Positions 8,922 through 17,568 of a stretch of DNA of 64,000 bases are shown piece by piece. Where the stretch lies: contig UQSL01000001.1 in NCBI GenBank assembly GCA_900543705.1, forward strand, positions 1 through 64,000. The letters are read 5' to 3'. The notes under the pieces were generated by a model, which saw only the letters and a program-made list of their open reading frames with translations, searched no databases and was not told the DNA's origin. The stretch comes from an uncultured Oscillospiraceae bacterium. Its GTDB lineage: Bacteria; Bacillota; Clostridia; Oscillospirales; Ruminococcaceae. Each line of letters starts with the position of its first letter. The first letter of the stretch is position 1. Made by a program: the position numbers and the translations under genes.

Positions 8922-9212
8922 TCATTCTCCAATAATTTTATTAAAAATCAATCTATTGGAGCTAAAAACAGAAATCCAGTAAATAAAACATAACAGTGAA
9001 AGAACTTCAATAGGTGTGTATGTGGGGGCATATTTTATAATGCCCAATAATTGACATATTTGTGCGATACTAAATCCAATAAACACCGCAATACCTATTA
9101 CAACTGTTTTTGACAAAACTTTTTGTGATTTTGTAGGCTTTTGTTTTGTCATAATACCTGCTGAAATAAGAGCAGATATAATAATTAAGCCCTCAATTAC
9201 CATTGCTACCAT
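8922..9212 (-). CDS. hypothetical membrane protein
   Basis: 96 aa with three hydrophobic helices and a central basic loop (KQKPTKSQK). AGGAG precedes the ATG. It is the last of three small co-directional genes (XRE regulator, membrane protein, this one). No family recognised. Membrane protein plus XRE pairs like this are common in ICE cargo, but no function follows from the sequence. Confidence 0.65.
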   Translation of the reverse strand: MVAMVIEGLIIISALISAGIMTKQKPTKSQKVLSKTVVIGIAVFIGFSIAQICQLLGIIKYAPTYTPIEVLSLLCFIYWISVFSSNRLIFNKIIGE

Positions 9213-9339
9213 AATGTGTCACTCCTATCAAATAATTTTTACATTATTATAATAATGTATTTCTATCTATTTGTAAAGTATTTCTTACATAAAGTTATCA
9301 ATAAATACTTGCCATTTATAATAGCAAGTATAGTGGATA

Positions 9340-9669
9340 TCATTCTAATCTCTTTAATATTACAATAAGCGTTGCCTCAATTAGCAATAATGAATTATAT
9401 AATGATTGTATTACATTGGCAACCAATAGATAATCTATATCCCAGTGCAAAGCAAATTTACCAATCATTTTGGCTATTACGTTAGCAATGATTATAAAAT
9501 AAACAAAAGATGTAATACTGGCTTTCCCGATGATTTTTAGCCCTCTTTCATCTCTATTTCTTTTCAAAAGAATTAAAACAAGCACTAAGATTGTAATAGG
9601 TATCCCTAACCATGCATTTACTACCAATATTTCTTTACTATGGAAAAAATTGTATAGGGTTTCTAACAT
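9340..9669 (-). CDS. hypothetical membrane protein, paired with XRE regulator
   Basis: 109 aa, about three hydrophobic helices, with a basic loop (LLKRNRDERGLK) after the first. Its ATG begins immediately after the stop of the XRE regulator, with GGAGATG as ribosome site inside that gene, so the two are translationally coupled. Resembles the small membrane proteins (DUF2178-like) often encoded with YgzD-type regulators; the family call is tentative. Confidence 0.65.
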   Translation of the reverse strand: MLETLYNFFHSKEILVVNAWLGIPITILVLVLILLKRNRDERGLKIIGKASITSFVYFIIIANVIAKMIGKFALHWDIDYLLVANVIQSLYNSLLLIEATLIVILKRLE

Positions 9670-9894
9670 CTAAATCATCTCCTTAAAGTCAAATATATCT
9701 TCAATCGTAACATCAAAAACTTTTGCAATGCTATATGCTAAAAGCATAGATGGATTATAACGATTTCGCTCTAACTGTATAATTGTTTGACGTGATACTC
9801 CTACAAGGTCAGCAAGTTCTTGTTGGCTCATTCTTTTTGTAGCGCGATATACATGTATTTTACTATCAAATTTGTACTTATCCTTTTTTGCCAC
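9670..9894 (-). CDS. XRE-family regulator (YgzD-like)
   Basis: 74 aa, essentially one helix-turn-helix domain: MSQQELADLVGVSRQTIIQL, then the short NPSMLLAYSIAKVFDVTIED tail typical of small Cro/CI regulators. GTG start at 9894, chosen because AAGGAGG lies 8 bases upstream. Probably controls itself and the coupled membrane protein. Confidence 0.85.
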   Translation of the reverse strand: MAKKDKYKFDSKIHVYRATKRMSQQELADLVGVSRQTIIQLERNRYNPSMLLAYSIAKVFDVTIEDIFDFKEMI

Positions 9895-9968
9895 TTACTT
9901 GCCTCCTTCCATTCAAACTAAAGTGAGTATAACATATTTCTTACATTTTGTGAAAGATTTTTTCTACA

Positions 9969-11840
9969 TTAAAGGTGTGCAAATCTGTCAACGAAATTGT
10001 ACACCTTATATTTTGTAAACACGATATGCTTGAAAAAGTGCCTAAAATTAAGGATTTCTACATAGTTTTTCGTTGTAGCAACACACAAGTCTCTGTATGT
10101 GTCGGTACTCCTATCGGAACACGTTTTATCAACCTCGTTACTTCCATGTGAACACAATTCATCACTTCTATGTCGTCCTCTCGCATTTTTTCTTTGCGGC
10201 TTAAATCGGCTGCCATCTACACTGTTCTTCACACCTGTTTTATAAACAAATGTGAGCTGTGCAGGGTCTTTGTTTCCCTCTTCATCATAGCCGCCGACAA
10301 TTACTTTTTCTACAATACTTTCAAATACATGGCGGTCAAACACATCCAAAACCTCATTCTGTTCAAGCGTAGACTTAAACTCCTTTAAACGCCGCTTAAT
10401 ATCTTTTTCATTAGCCGCTGTTTCCTGCAATTTCTGGCGGTCGGCAACAAGTTGTTCCGCTTTTTCCATGAGTGCAGCATACTTCGTTTCGTATGTATCT
10501 TTATCTATACTATCTTCAAGGCGCATATCAACCAGCTTATTCTTCTTGCCCTCTACTGCACTGATTTCCTTTTCGATTTTGGAAAGCTGTTTATTGACTG
10601 TACTGTTACTCAATGTTTCATCCAGCCTTTGCAGAAATTCGTCTAATACATCCTTGTTATTATCGCATAATAAGCGGTAACTTTCAATGAACGCTTCTTC
10701 GATTGCTGTTTCTGGTATTCCCTTACTGTCTGGACAGAATTTCTTGCCTTTTTTCGTTGCTGTTACACACTGCCAGATAACCTTGCTGTACTCCGAACTA
10801 CTGTGCCAATTTCTCCGTGATAATGTGCTGCCACAGAAACCACATTCCAGCATACAGCTAAATGCGTATTTCCTGCTGTACTTTTCACGCTTGCCATTGC
10901 CTACTGTCGTCCGGTTCTTATTTCTCCGGTTAAGAATTTCCTGTGCCTTTTCAAAGACTTCCTCACTGATGATTGGCTCATGGTGGTCTTTCATATAGAA
11001 CTTATCTTCTTCACCCATATTTTCAAGCCGACGTTTGGAGATCGGATCAACCGTGAATGTTTTACCCAACAGTATATCACCCTTGTATTTCTCATTTTTA
11101 ATGATTCCAATAACTGTAGATGGTGCCCACGTAGAACTACCGTATTTAGTCTTGTAGCCTAGATTTTCAAGCTCCTGTCCAATAACAGAACCACCAGCAC
11201 CATCAACATAACGGTTGAAAATATATCTGACAATCTCTGCTTCTTCTTGATTGACAGTAATTGTCTTGTCCTCCGGGTGATAATCATAGCCAAGGCAGCC
11301 TTGAAAACCTACCAGCTCGCCACGCTTCATTTTCATTTTTAAGCCTTTTTTCACATTAGCTGAAATGTTCTCAACTTCCTGCTGTGCGACAGAGCTAAGA
11401 ACAACAAGCAACAATTCTCCGTCCATTGTAAGAGTATTGATTTTTTCATCCTCAAAATAGACAGCGATATTTCTTTCTTTCAGCATACGAACATATTTCA
11501 ATGTATCTAATGTGTTTCTAGCAAATCTCGAAATTGATTTTGTAATCACCATATCAATGTCGCCATTCATACAGTCATTTATCATGCGCTGAAAATCTTC
11601 TCGCTTTGCCACCTGTGTACCCGTAATCGCTTCATCAGCATAAATATCAACCAACACCCACTCTTTGTTTTTCTTAATCATATCCGTATAATACTGGACT
11701 TGTGACTTATAGCTGTTCAACTGATCTTCGCTGTCTGTGCTGACACGGCAATATGCAGCTACACGTAAACGCTCAATGGCTTTTCCACGGGCTTGCTTTG
11801 ATAAAACATTTCTTGCTTTTATAACTTCAACTTCCTGCAT
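9969..11840 (-). CDS. large serine recombinase of an ICE
   Basis: 623 aa. Resolvase domain with catalytic Ser34 (AAYCRVST), the Arg-rich ISRFARNT motif, a recombinase domain, and a zinc ribbon (CGFCG near residue 333, then CVTA and CPDS) followed by a coiled coil. AAGGAGGG fixes the ATG. Such enzymes integrate and excise Tn5397/Tn4451-like elements. The last 25 residues lie in and beyond a 48-bp repeat that recurs at 15844-15891 in the same reading frame, so the 3' end may have been replaced by recombination. Confidence 0.9.
   Translation of the reverse strand: MQEVEVIKARNVLSKQARGKAIERLRVAAYCRVSTDSEDQLNSYKSQVQYYTDMIKKNKEWVLVDIYADEAITGTQVAKREDFQRMINDCMNGDIDMVITKSISRFARNTLDTLKYVRMLKERNIAVYFEDEKINTLTMDGELLLVVLSSVAQQEVENISANVKKGLKMKMKRGELVGFQGCLGYDYHPEDKTITVNQEEAEIVRYIFNRYVDGAGGSVIGQELENLGYKTKYGSSTWAPSTVIGIIKNEKYKGDILLGKTFTVDPISKRRLENMGEEDKFYMKDHHEPIISEEVFEKAQEILNRRNKNRTTVGNGKREKYSRKYAFSCMLECGFCGSTLSRRNWHSSSEYSKVIWQCVTATKKGKKFCPDSKGIPETAIEEAFIESYRLLCDNNKDVLDEFLQRLDETLSNSTVNKQLSKIEKEISAVEGKKNKLVDMRLEDSIDKDTYETKYAALMEKAEQLVADRQKLQETAANEKDIKRRLKEFKSTLEQNEVLDVFDRHVFESIVEKVIVGGYDEEGNKDPAQLTFVYKTGVKNSVDGSRFKPQRKNARGRHRSDELCSHGSNEVDKTCSDRSTDTYRDLCVATTKNYVEILNFRHFFKHIVFTKYKVYNFVDRFAHL
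10024..10071 (-). repeat. 48-bp direct repeat, left copy
   Basis: Identical to 15844-15891 and in the same orientation. It encodes the NYVEILNFRHFFKH part of the recombinase tail in both places. Weaker similarity continues about 20 bases on each side. It may be an attachment site or simply a conserved gene segment. Confidence 0.8.
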
Positions 11841-11903
11841 ATTAACCCTCCTTATTTTTGTGTTCCTTTTATAGTGTTATTATATCACTTTCAGAAACAC
11901 AAT

Positions 11904-12047
11904 TCAAGCAGTTATGTCAGAAAGCACTTTGTAATCTTTCATCAATCTTTGTTTTACAAGGGTATACTCTTTTTCAGAAATCAATTTACGGGCAAGCAGT
12001 TGTTTTAGCATGGCAATTTGCATACTATAACGAATCAAATTATTCAT
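11904..12047 (-). CDS. small SHOCT-like protein of the ICE
   Basis: 47 aa from the ATG at 12047, preceded by AGGAGGGG. The core LLARKLISEKEYTLVKQRLM has the short helix-turn-helix-like pattern of SHOCT proteins. It lies directly upstream of the recombinase gene, as does the similar protein at 21168-21383 before the prophage recombinases. Function unknown; association with serine recombinases is recurrent. Confidence 0.7.
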   Translation of the reverse strand: MNNLIRYSMQIAMLKQLLARKLISEKEYTLVKQRLMKDYKVLSDITA

Positions 12048-12366
12048 AAAACCCCTCCTTGCGTTTTTTGATTTAGAAGTAATCAGACGGCTTCGGCAGC
12101 TCCACTGGACTTTCACCATTCCCATTCTGATGGGTGAACCGTGTCATACGGGTGTATCATTATTCTGATATACGGGTCATGGCAGCAACCTTTCCAACAG
12201 TTGCTTGCGGATCACTGGCGTGGTCGCTCGCTGGTATCCCTCCTTTCAGTGGTCGTGGCGTTCCAGTCCGCAGGCTCGCCGCATATCAAACGTATCTGAT
12301 TACTTTATTCAGTTTTCAAAGAACGGTAAAGAGTGGAAATGAGGTGGTGGACACTCTCTGTTACAC
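12048..12366. other. intergenic region, no gene recognised
   Basis: 319 bases between the SHOCT-like gene and the HTH_16 gene. The only structure I see is a pair of direct TACGGGT repeats (12147-12153 and 12171-12177). A plus-strand open frame across it lacks a ribosome site and runs antisense into the HTH_16 gene. Confidence 0.5.
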
Positions 12367-12606
12367 TTACTTCACTTTGACCTCAAAACCCAAAATTGCT
12401 TCAATCAGCGCAGCTCGTATTCTGCCTTTCAGTTCCATATCGACCACGATATACATATTTCCGTGTTCGTCATAGAACGGGCGCAAACTGGCTTTTGATA
12501 TGTAAGCGTCATAGTGGTCTAAAATCTTTTTGATTGCTACCTCGTCACCGTCAGCAGCCGAGCTGATCGTGGAAAATAGCGGACACTTCTTTGTAGACTT
12601 CATCAT
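12367..12606 (-). CDS. HTH_16-type conjugative element protein
   Basis: 79 aa. It matches the small helix-turn-helix protein (PF12645-like) next to sigma-like genes in Tn916-type elements: EVAIKKILDHYDAYISK, then YDEHGNMYIVVDMELKGRI. GAGGAGG precedes the ATG and the gene follows the sigma-like gene by three bases. A partial paralogue lies at 1-113. Confidence 0.82.
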   Translation of the reverse strand: MMKSTKKCPLFSTISSAADGDEVAIKKILDHYDAYISKASLRPFYDEHGNMYIVVDMELKGRIRAALIEAILGFEVKVK

Positions 12607-12609
12607 GGC

Positions 12610-13026
12610 TTATTCCTCCTCGTACATATCTCTGATTAGCTTTAATGTGTGCAGCCTGTTTCTACAAACGGAAAATCGTTCCATTTCCATGACCTCTGCA
12701 ATTTCAGCGTCGGTCATCTCAAGAAAGTAGGACATAAGCAGAATGTTACGTCGTCTTTCATTTAATTCTTTGATTGCTTCACATAGCTGTTCATCATAGA
12801 TACGGACTTCATTGCCGAATACGTCAAAGGCTGTAAATTCAACCGAGTATTCGTCGCAAGTACCGATATGGTTTAATTCCATTTCCGGCAGCTCACAGAA
12901 TGGAGTTTCACGCTTTGCACGTCTGCCAAGCTCACGGTTATAGTCCTTTACAGTTGTTCCTACAACCTTGCGAGCCAGACAATCAAATTGAAGTCTGATA
13001 GCGTTCTCGAAAGAAGATGGCTTCAT
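12610..13026 (-). CDS. sigma-70-like regulator of a conjugative element
   Basis: 138 aa paralogue of the protein at 110-535, with shared ELPE motif, DxFGNEVRI-like segment and region-4 HTH (RRNILLMSYFLEMTDAEIAE). GGAAAGGAGG lies just before the ATG. A terminator-like hairpin 130 bases upstream suggests attenuation. In complete ICEs this cassette sits beside the recombination module, as here. Confidence 0.85.
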   Translation of the reverse strand: MKPSSFENAIRLQFDCLARKVVGTTVKDYNRELGRRAKRETPFCELPEMELNHIGTCDEYSVEFTAFDVFGNEVRIYDEQLCEAIKELNERRRNILLMSYFLEMTDAEIAEVMEMERFSVCRNRLHTLKLIRDMYEEE

Positions 13027-13593
13027 AATCTCACCTCCTTTCCAGCTAAAGTTGCTAAAGCGAAAAGGCTTCTACCTCTTTTCGCACTAACACTCGCCGC
13101 AAGAGGTGGGATTTGATACCCAACCGCAAAAACTTTTTGAGAAAGTTTCGTACAGCAAAAAAGCACAAGGGCAATACTGACGTACTGTTCTTGTGCTTTA
13201 TAGATTGTTCCTGCTATATGACGTGAAAAACCATATACAGGAGTATGAAATGCCGCAGAAATTAAACGGATTTTTTTAACGAGCTACCTATGGTCGGATG
13301 TTGTCGAATATGCAGGCATTTCATGCGGCTACCTCCCAAAGCCGCTAAAACAAAACCATCCAGTAGTCTGTCCACCGTTAGGCAAAAATAAAACGGCGGC
13401 TGTATGAACCGTCGTCTTATCGAAAAGGACGTATAAAAGTGTTACTGCTGACAACGTTTTTTTTTATTACCGCCAAGCAGCATATAAATTTGTTGTTTTC
13501 CTATACAATAGGAACTAGCAAACCTTACAATACGTTTTACTATACCTGTTACAAATTCTTTAGGAACAGTAAAATGTAGTGAGGTGATTAACT
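13027..13593. other. structured leader between divergent regulators
   Basis: 567 bases without a gene, between the sigma-like gene (minus) and a truncated XRE gene (plus). It contains a terminator hairpin (13157-13200), a long-range inverted repeat (TGAAATGCC at 13246-13254, complement at 13315-13323), and a smaller ACGGCGG/CCGTCGT hairpin near 13392-13414. This is probably the promoter and attenuator region of both regulators. Confidence 0.6.
13157..13200 (-). terminator. attenuator or terminator before sigma-like gene
   Basis: Minus strand AAAGCACAAG pairs perfectly with CTTGTGCTTT and is followed by more T. It is about 130 bases before the sigma-like start, like the hairpin at 660-700. 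Confidence 0.7.
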
Positions 13594-13728
13594 ATGCGTA
13601 AAACAGAAGATAAATACGATTTCAGAGCCTTTGGACTTGCCATCAAAGCAGCAAGGATGAAACAAGGTCTTACCCGTGAACAGGTGGGAGCAAAAATTGA
13701 GATTGACCCACGCTATCTGACACTGTGA
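13594..13728 (+). pseudogene. XRE regulator of the ICE, 3'-truncated
   Basis: GAGGTGA then ATG, encoding MRKTEDKYDFRAFGLAIKAA and a first-helix HTH (LTREQVGAKIEIDPRYLT). The reading then stops after one foreign codon. Relatives continue past RYLT with an NIENKG-type segment. The break at about 13724 is where the oppositely oriented TcpC remnant begins, so the gene lost its 3' half to a deletion. Confidence 0.8.
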
Positions 13729-14525
13729 AATCTGTGCCGCCTTTGTCCTCTGGTCGAGATACTTCACTGACACGGATACCTTGACCTTATCCCCATCCAT
13801 TGTAAACAGCGGATTGATAAGCTCGGAATACAGATAATCAGTGTTTACAGGTTTCAGCGCATTGCCAGCCACATAGTAGGAAAGCTCCTTGTCCGTAGCC
13901 GCCGGGTATAGCTTGAAGAATGTTTCCAAGAACTCGGTCACTTCCTCTGTGGTGGCAGCGTCCACCGTTCCATCACTTTCCGCTGCCTTTGGCTCATAGC
14001 TGGATTTTGCTGGTATCCGGCTGATGGTCGGGTTCTTTGTGATTACCATGTTTCCGTCGCCATCTACATGAACCACCACAGTATAAGCAGCAGTATTACG
14101 GCTGGTCTGGCCGCCCTCTGTGATGGTCTGATCGACCGAATAGAGGACGGTATACTCGTCTGTGCCAGCCTGCTCCAAATTCCAGATTTTTACCTCATTC
14201 ACCGCAGAACTGGTGGGAATGTCGCTTCTCACCGTGTCCACATTCAAATCCTGTAAGCTCTTTGTTAGATACTGACTGATGGCTTTTGTCCTTGCTTCAA
14301 TGGCTTCTTTGTTATTGCCCCAAGAGTAGTAGGCTTTTGCAAAATCTTTGACGAAGTTTTCTATGTTGTTGGTATCCACGATACGCTGCTCTATGACCTC
14401 TTTCTCGTGGATGGTGTGCATATCAATGGCGGTGAAGTTCTTATACACCCCGAAACCGACACTTGCAATCAGCACCAGCCACAGGGCAATCACGGATTTC
14501 TTGTGCGTGCCTGCTTTTATAACAC
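13727..14525 (-). pseudogene. conjugal transfer protein TcpC (Tn916 Orf13-like), truncated at both ends
   Basis: The frame encodes a TcpC-type membrane-anchored domain: KAGTHKKSVIALWLVLIASV (transmembrane), FTAIDMHTIHEKEVI, a paired NTF2-like region, and VSVKYLDQRTKA. At the right it runs into the adhesin remnant and at the left into the XRE remnant, where the last codons are antisense XRE sequence. TcpC is part of the ICE conjugation machinery; here it is a deletion-joined fragment. Confidence 0.8.
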
Positions 14526-15627
14526 GCAGGTAGTTCCGTCGCTGCCCTTTTCAGCCACGGTCTTTGTCGTCCATGTACGGGTTGGTCTTGCTGGCAGGTT
14601 GTCTTTGTTGTAGTACCCGTCATAATAATTCCAGACGAACTCTGCACCCTCCAAAGAAGCTGCCCCCTGTGAAATAGACTTTGAAGTTTCCATGTCTATC
14701 TTGAAAAGCTCAATCAGTGTGGTTGTGACTTTGGGTGTATCGCTGACTTTCAAGGTGGATGTTTCACCAGCTTTGACAGTCAACGGATATACCGTCTTGT
14801 CCAACTGAAAACCAGCCACCGGAACGGATAACTCCTTGATTGATATAGACTTTACCAGCCTTTACCTCCACAGCTTCGGTGTTCCCGTCCTTATCTGTCG
14901 CAAGGGTGGCAAACTGTTCCTTGCAGCCTTTATCAGCAAAGACACCATACGTCGCACCAGCAAGGGAATAGCTGTTGTTTCCGTTGGTAATGGTGGGATT
15001 GGAGGACACCTTTTGAAGTGCCGCATTTCCCACATACAGCTTCGCCCAGAACTGTCCTAATTCCTGCCCGTCGCCGGAATAGATATAGCCGCCGCAGTCG
15101 TAGCGTCCTTTGTTGGCTTTTACAAATGCCTTTGCGCCAGCGTATACCTCGTCCTGTACCGCTTTGGATACCTCGTCATAGGCAGCTCGTACATTGTCAC
15201 AGCTCCATCCCAAATGCACACTCAAACGCTGCCAGACAACGCATTGCTCCAATAGATAGACCTGTTTGTAATTCAGCTCCTTGTGACTGGCTGCATATTG
15301 CTTGACGTATTCCAGTGAGAGGGCAACGTCAGCGATCTGGTCGGCACTCATACGGGAACTTGCGTCCGAACGAGTCTTGTAGCCGGACTGAAAATCTGTG
15401 TTGATGTCGATACAGTAGGCGGTTTCTCCCTCCACCTGCATAATGCCCTCATGGAATGTAGAACCGATACTGCCATCATTCATGACTTTTTCTACATAGC
15501 CTGCCTTTTCCTGTGCGTCTGTCCAGTATTGCTTCTCCGCAGCCTGTACCTGTGAAACTGGTAAGGTTGTGAAAACTGCAGCCAGACTTAATACGCCTGC
15601 AAGCAGACGGTTCATAATCTTTTTCAT
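14521..15627 (-). pseudogene. Cna/SpaA-type surface adhesin, frameshifted and 3'-truncated
   Basis: Signal peptide (MKKIMNRLLAGVLSLAAVF...VQA), then a domain with paired Cys and CIDIN/CVVWQ motifs resembling thioester-type adhesin domains, then SpaA/Cna-B-like strands. Near 14836 the frame shifts: KVYINQ in one frame continues as KELSVPVAGFQLDK in another. The C-terminus, including any LPxTG anchor, is missing where TcpC sequence starts. Surface adhesins of this type are common ICE cargo. Confidence 0.75.
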
Positions 15628-15740
15628 ATCGTTGTAAATCCTCCTTTCGTGATTTTGGGTAAAAAAATAGACGCTCATTTCTGAACGCCCAAACGTAAGA
15701 AAGGGATACTGTTGTTATCCAGTACCCCTCTTTGTAAATC

Positions 15741-15941
15741 TTATTCTGTTGTATCCCCACACTCTATATCAACCACCACAGAAACATTGATGTAATCTTT
15801 TATGACCTTATTTCTGTATTTTTCACCGTCGCCAGTGAACACCATATGCTTGAAAAAGTGCCTAAAATTAAGGATTTCTACATAGTTTTTCTTTGTATCA
15901 ACACTATAGTCTCTACATGCCGTGAGGCAATGCCATGGATG
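15741..15941 (-). pseudogene. 3' end of a serine recombinase gene (fragment)
   Basis: Open frame without its own start, encoding TACRDYSVDTKKNYVE, the 48-bp repeat segment, then FTGDGEKYRNKVIKDYINV and stop. It aligns with the tail of the recombinase at 9969-11840 (TYRDLCVATTKNYVE) but carries a different, longer end. An upstream in-frame TGA marks its limit. It is either the other half of a recombined recombinase gene or an attachment-site flank. Confidence 0.7.
15844..15891 (-). repeat. 48-bp direct repeat, right copy
   Basis: Identical to 10024-10071. Together they bound a 5.8-kb segment carrying the recombinase start, sigma/HTH_16 cassette, and TcpC and adhesin remnants. Confidence 0.8.
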
Positions 15942-16060
15942 TCAACGGTTTTGCAAAAATCCGAAAAGAAATGGTCAACGAATTATCAGTATGAGTAAAA
16001 CTATCCACGGAATCCTCAGAAATCATAGCTAACCATTCAATATAGCAAACGACACGCCTG

Positions 16061-17464
16061 TTACTTCAGGACTTTCCAGTATCCAGCTTTTCTGGAACCC
16101 GTCCGTTCTACATAACCGTATTTTTTTAATATCATCAATCCTTTGTCAATTGAGGTTTTCCCCAATCCCAATAAATCCATCAGACGGGCTTTGGTAATGT
16201 TAGGGTTATTTCTTATTTCTGCCAGAATCCGTACCTGCGTCTGATTCAATGCATATTCCCCGATTTTATTACCCTCTTTATTACCCTCTTTATTACCCAC
16301 CTTGTCCCTCATAACGTTGATCCAGTTAAACGGGATCGTTACAACAATTGAATTCTCCCTGAATTCATATGCTTCCCTACCATAACGCTGCGTAACAATC
16401 GGCACTCCTCTTCCGGTTTTCTCGCTGATATGCAGCTGCAATAAAATTTCAGACAACTTCTTGTTGACCGGAACCGACTCTCCCGCGAAGAAGCCCTCCA
16501 TCGTCTGCTCCGGCGCAAGCGTACCTCGGGAAAGGATTTCAATTCTATCTGAAAAAACTGTGAACATAGGTTCATTTCCCGATACCCAGAGGTTGTGAAC
16601 AAAAGCATTGATGACTGCTTCACGAAAGGCATCATTCTTAAACAGCGGGACTTCCTTTCTCTCCACGACACGGTCTGTTTCATCTGCCTGAATAATATTC
16701 AGCACATCTCCGTACCGCAGCACCTCATCCAGCGAATACAGCAGACACTGATTGCCAAATTCTCTCACGGAATACATATTGTCAGCCTTAGTCTTTCCTG
16801 AAAAGATTGCCACTCGTATTGGCATATGTGAGTTGTCCGAAAGCAGCTGCGCCAACAAGTTGTATTTTCCATCTTCCGTATAAAAGGAAAAGTTCTTTTT
16901 ATAGGTTTCAAGATTTAATTTTACGCCTTTTGCACCGTAGTAGATTAAAAGTTTTTCAAACGTCAAATCCTGATACTCTGATGGCGTGTTCTCCAGCGTC
17001 GGCTGGCCGTGTCTCAAAACATCAAAGAGATAGGCCTCCTTTTCCGGATATTTCCTGAGATTTTCTTTACTTGAGCCGATACGAATATAGCGTTCCCGTG
17101 CATAAGAAACCGGAACTGTCTTTGCCGCAGGAATCGTAAGCAGCACGATACGCTTATTTTCTACTGTCAGCTCCTTAAAATCGAAATTAATATCAGGGCT
17201 GCACTTTCTGCGCAGATAATGCTTCAACGGCTCATGATTGATATCTTGATCATAGTCAAAGACTGTTCCAACAACCTCATGTGTCTTATCGTGTATTCCC
17301 CAGACAAAATATGCGTATTTTCTGCCTTCAATCGCGGCGCTGTTAGACAATGCAGAGATATATTCTCCCAATTCATCTGCAGCAAACCAATTTTCCTTAA
17401 ATTCAAACCATTCTCTTTCTTTATCATACGAGCGAAGCTCATCCACAATCTGTTCAGAAGTCAT
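16061..17464 (-). CDS. AlbA_2 / divergent AAA-type ATP-binding regulator
   Basis: About 467 aa. N-terminal AlbA_2 domain (EWFEFKENWF to RERYIRIGSSKENLRKYPEKE), a GHKL-like ATPase region (NDAFREAVINAFVHN, GRGVPIVTQRYG), a VGNK/EGNK tetrapeptide repeat linker, and a C-terminal winged helix (LMDLLGLGKTSIDKGLMILK). ATG at 17464 with GAGGTG six bases upstream. Proteins of this family are putative transcriptional regulators. The 30-bp palindrome upstream is made of the same 12-mer that encodes the linker, suggesting autoregulation. Confidence 0.78.
   Translation of the reverse strand: MTSEQIVDELRSYDKEREWFEFKENWFAADELGEYISALSNSAAIEGRKYAYFVWGIHDKTHEVVGTVFDYDQDINHEPLKHYLRRKCSPDINFDFKELTVENKRIVLLTIPAAKTVPVSYARERYIRIGSSKENLRKYPEKEAYLFDVLRHGQPTLENTPSEYQDLTFEKLLIYYGAKGVKLNLETYKKNFSFYTEDGKYNLLAQLLSDNSHMPIRVAIFSGKTKADNMYSVREFGNQCLLYSLDEVLRYGDVLNIIQADETDRVVERKEVPLFKNDAFREAVINAFVHNLWVSGNEPMFTVFSDRIEILSRGTLAPEQTMEGFFAGESVPVNKKLSEILLQLHISEKTGRGVPIVTQRYGREAYEFRENSIVVTIPFNWINVMRDKVGNKEGNKEGNKIGEYALNQTQVRILAEIRNNPNITKARLMDLLGLGKTSIDKGLMILKKYGYVERTGSRKAGYWKVLK
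16265..16300 (-). repeat. three tandem 12-mers encoding VGNK/EGNK
   Basis: TTTATTACCCTC, TTTATTACCCTC, TTTATTACCCAC in direct tandem inside the AlbA_2 gene. The third unit is identical to the operator 12-mer at 17482-17545. Confidence 0.85.
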
Positions 17465-17479
17465 TCTCATCACCTCAAT

Positions 17480-17547
17480 AATTTATTACCCACTTTATTA
17501 CCCACCTGTATTATATCACAGGTGGGTAATAAAGTGGGTAATAAATT
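17480..17547 (-). promoter_or_regulatory. 30-bp-arm palindrome with -10 box in its loop
   Basis: Perfect inverted repeat, arms 17480-17509 and 17518-17547, loop of 8. Each arm holds two tandem TTTATTACCCAC units. On the minus strand the loop region reads GATATAAT, a consensus -10 element, 46 bases before the AlbA_2 start codon. No good -35 is present, so a bound protein may be needed. Confidence 0.7.
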
Positions 17548-17568
17548 TCAAAATTTGATTTTGATTTT

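Noticed and set aside
10024..15891. 48-bp repeats, considered as proven attL/attR
   Set aside because: Both lie inside homologous coding sequence, so ordinary gene homology is an equal explanation; kept as a finding, not a claim.
17480..17547. Large palindrome, considered as an intrinsic terminator for the recombinase gene
   Set aside because: There is no T-run on the transcript side and the loop contains a -10 element, so promoter/operator is the better reading.
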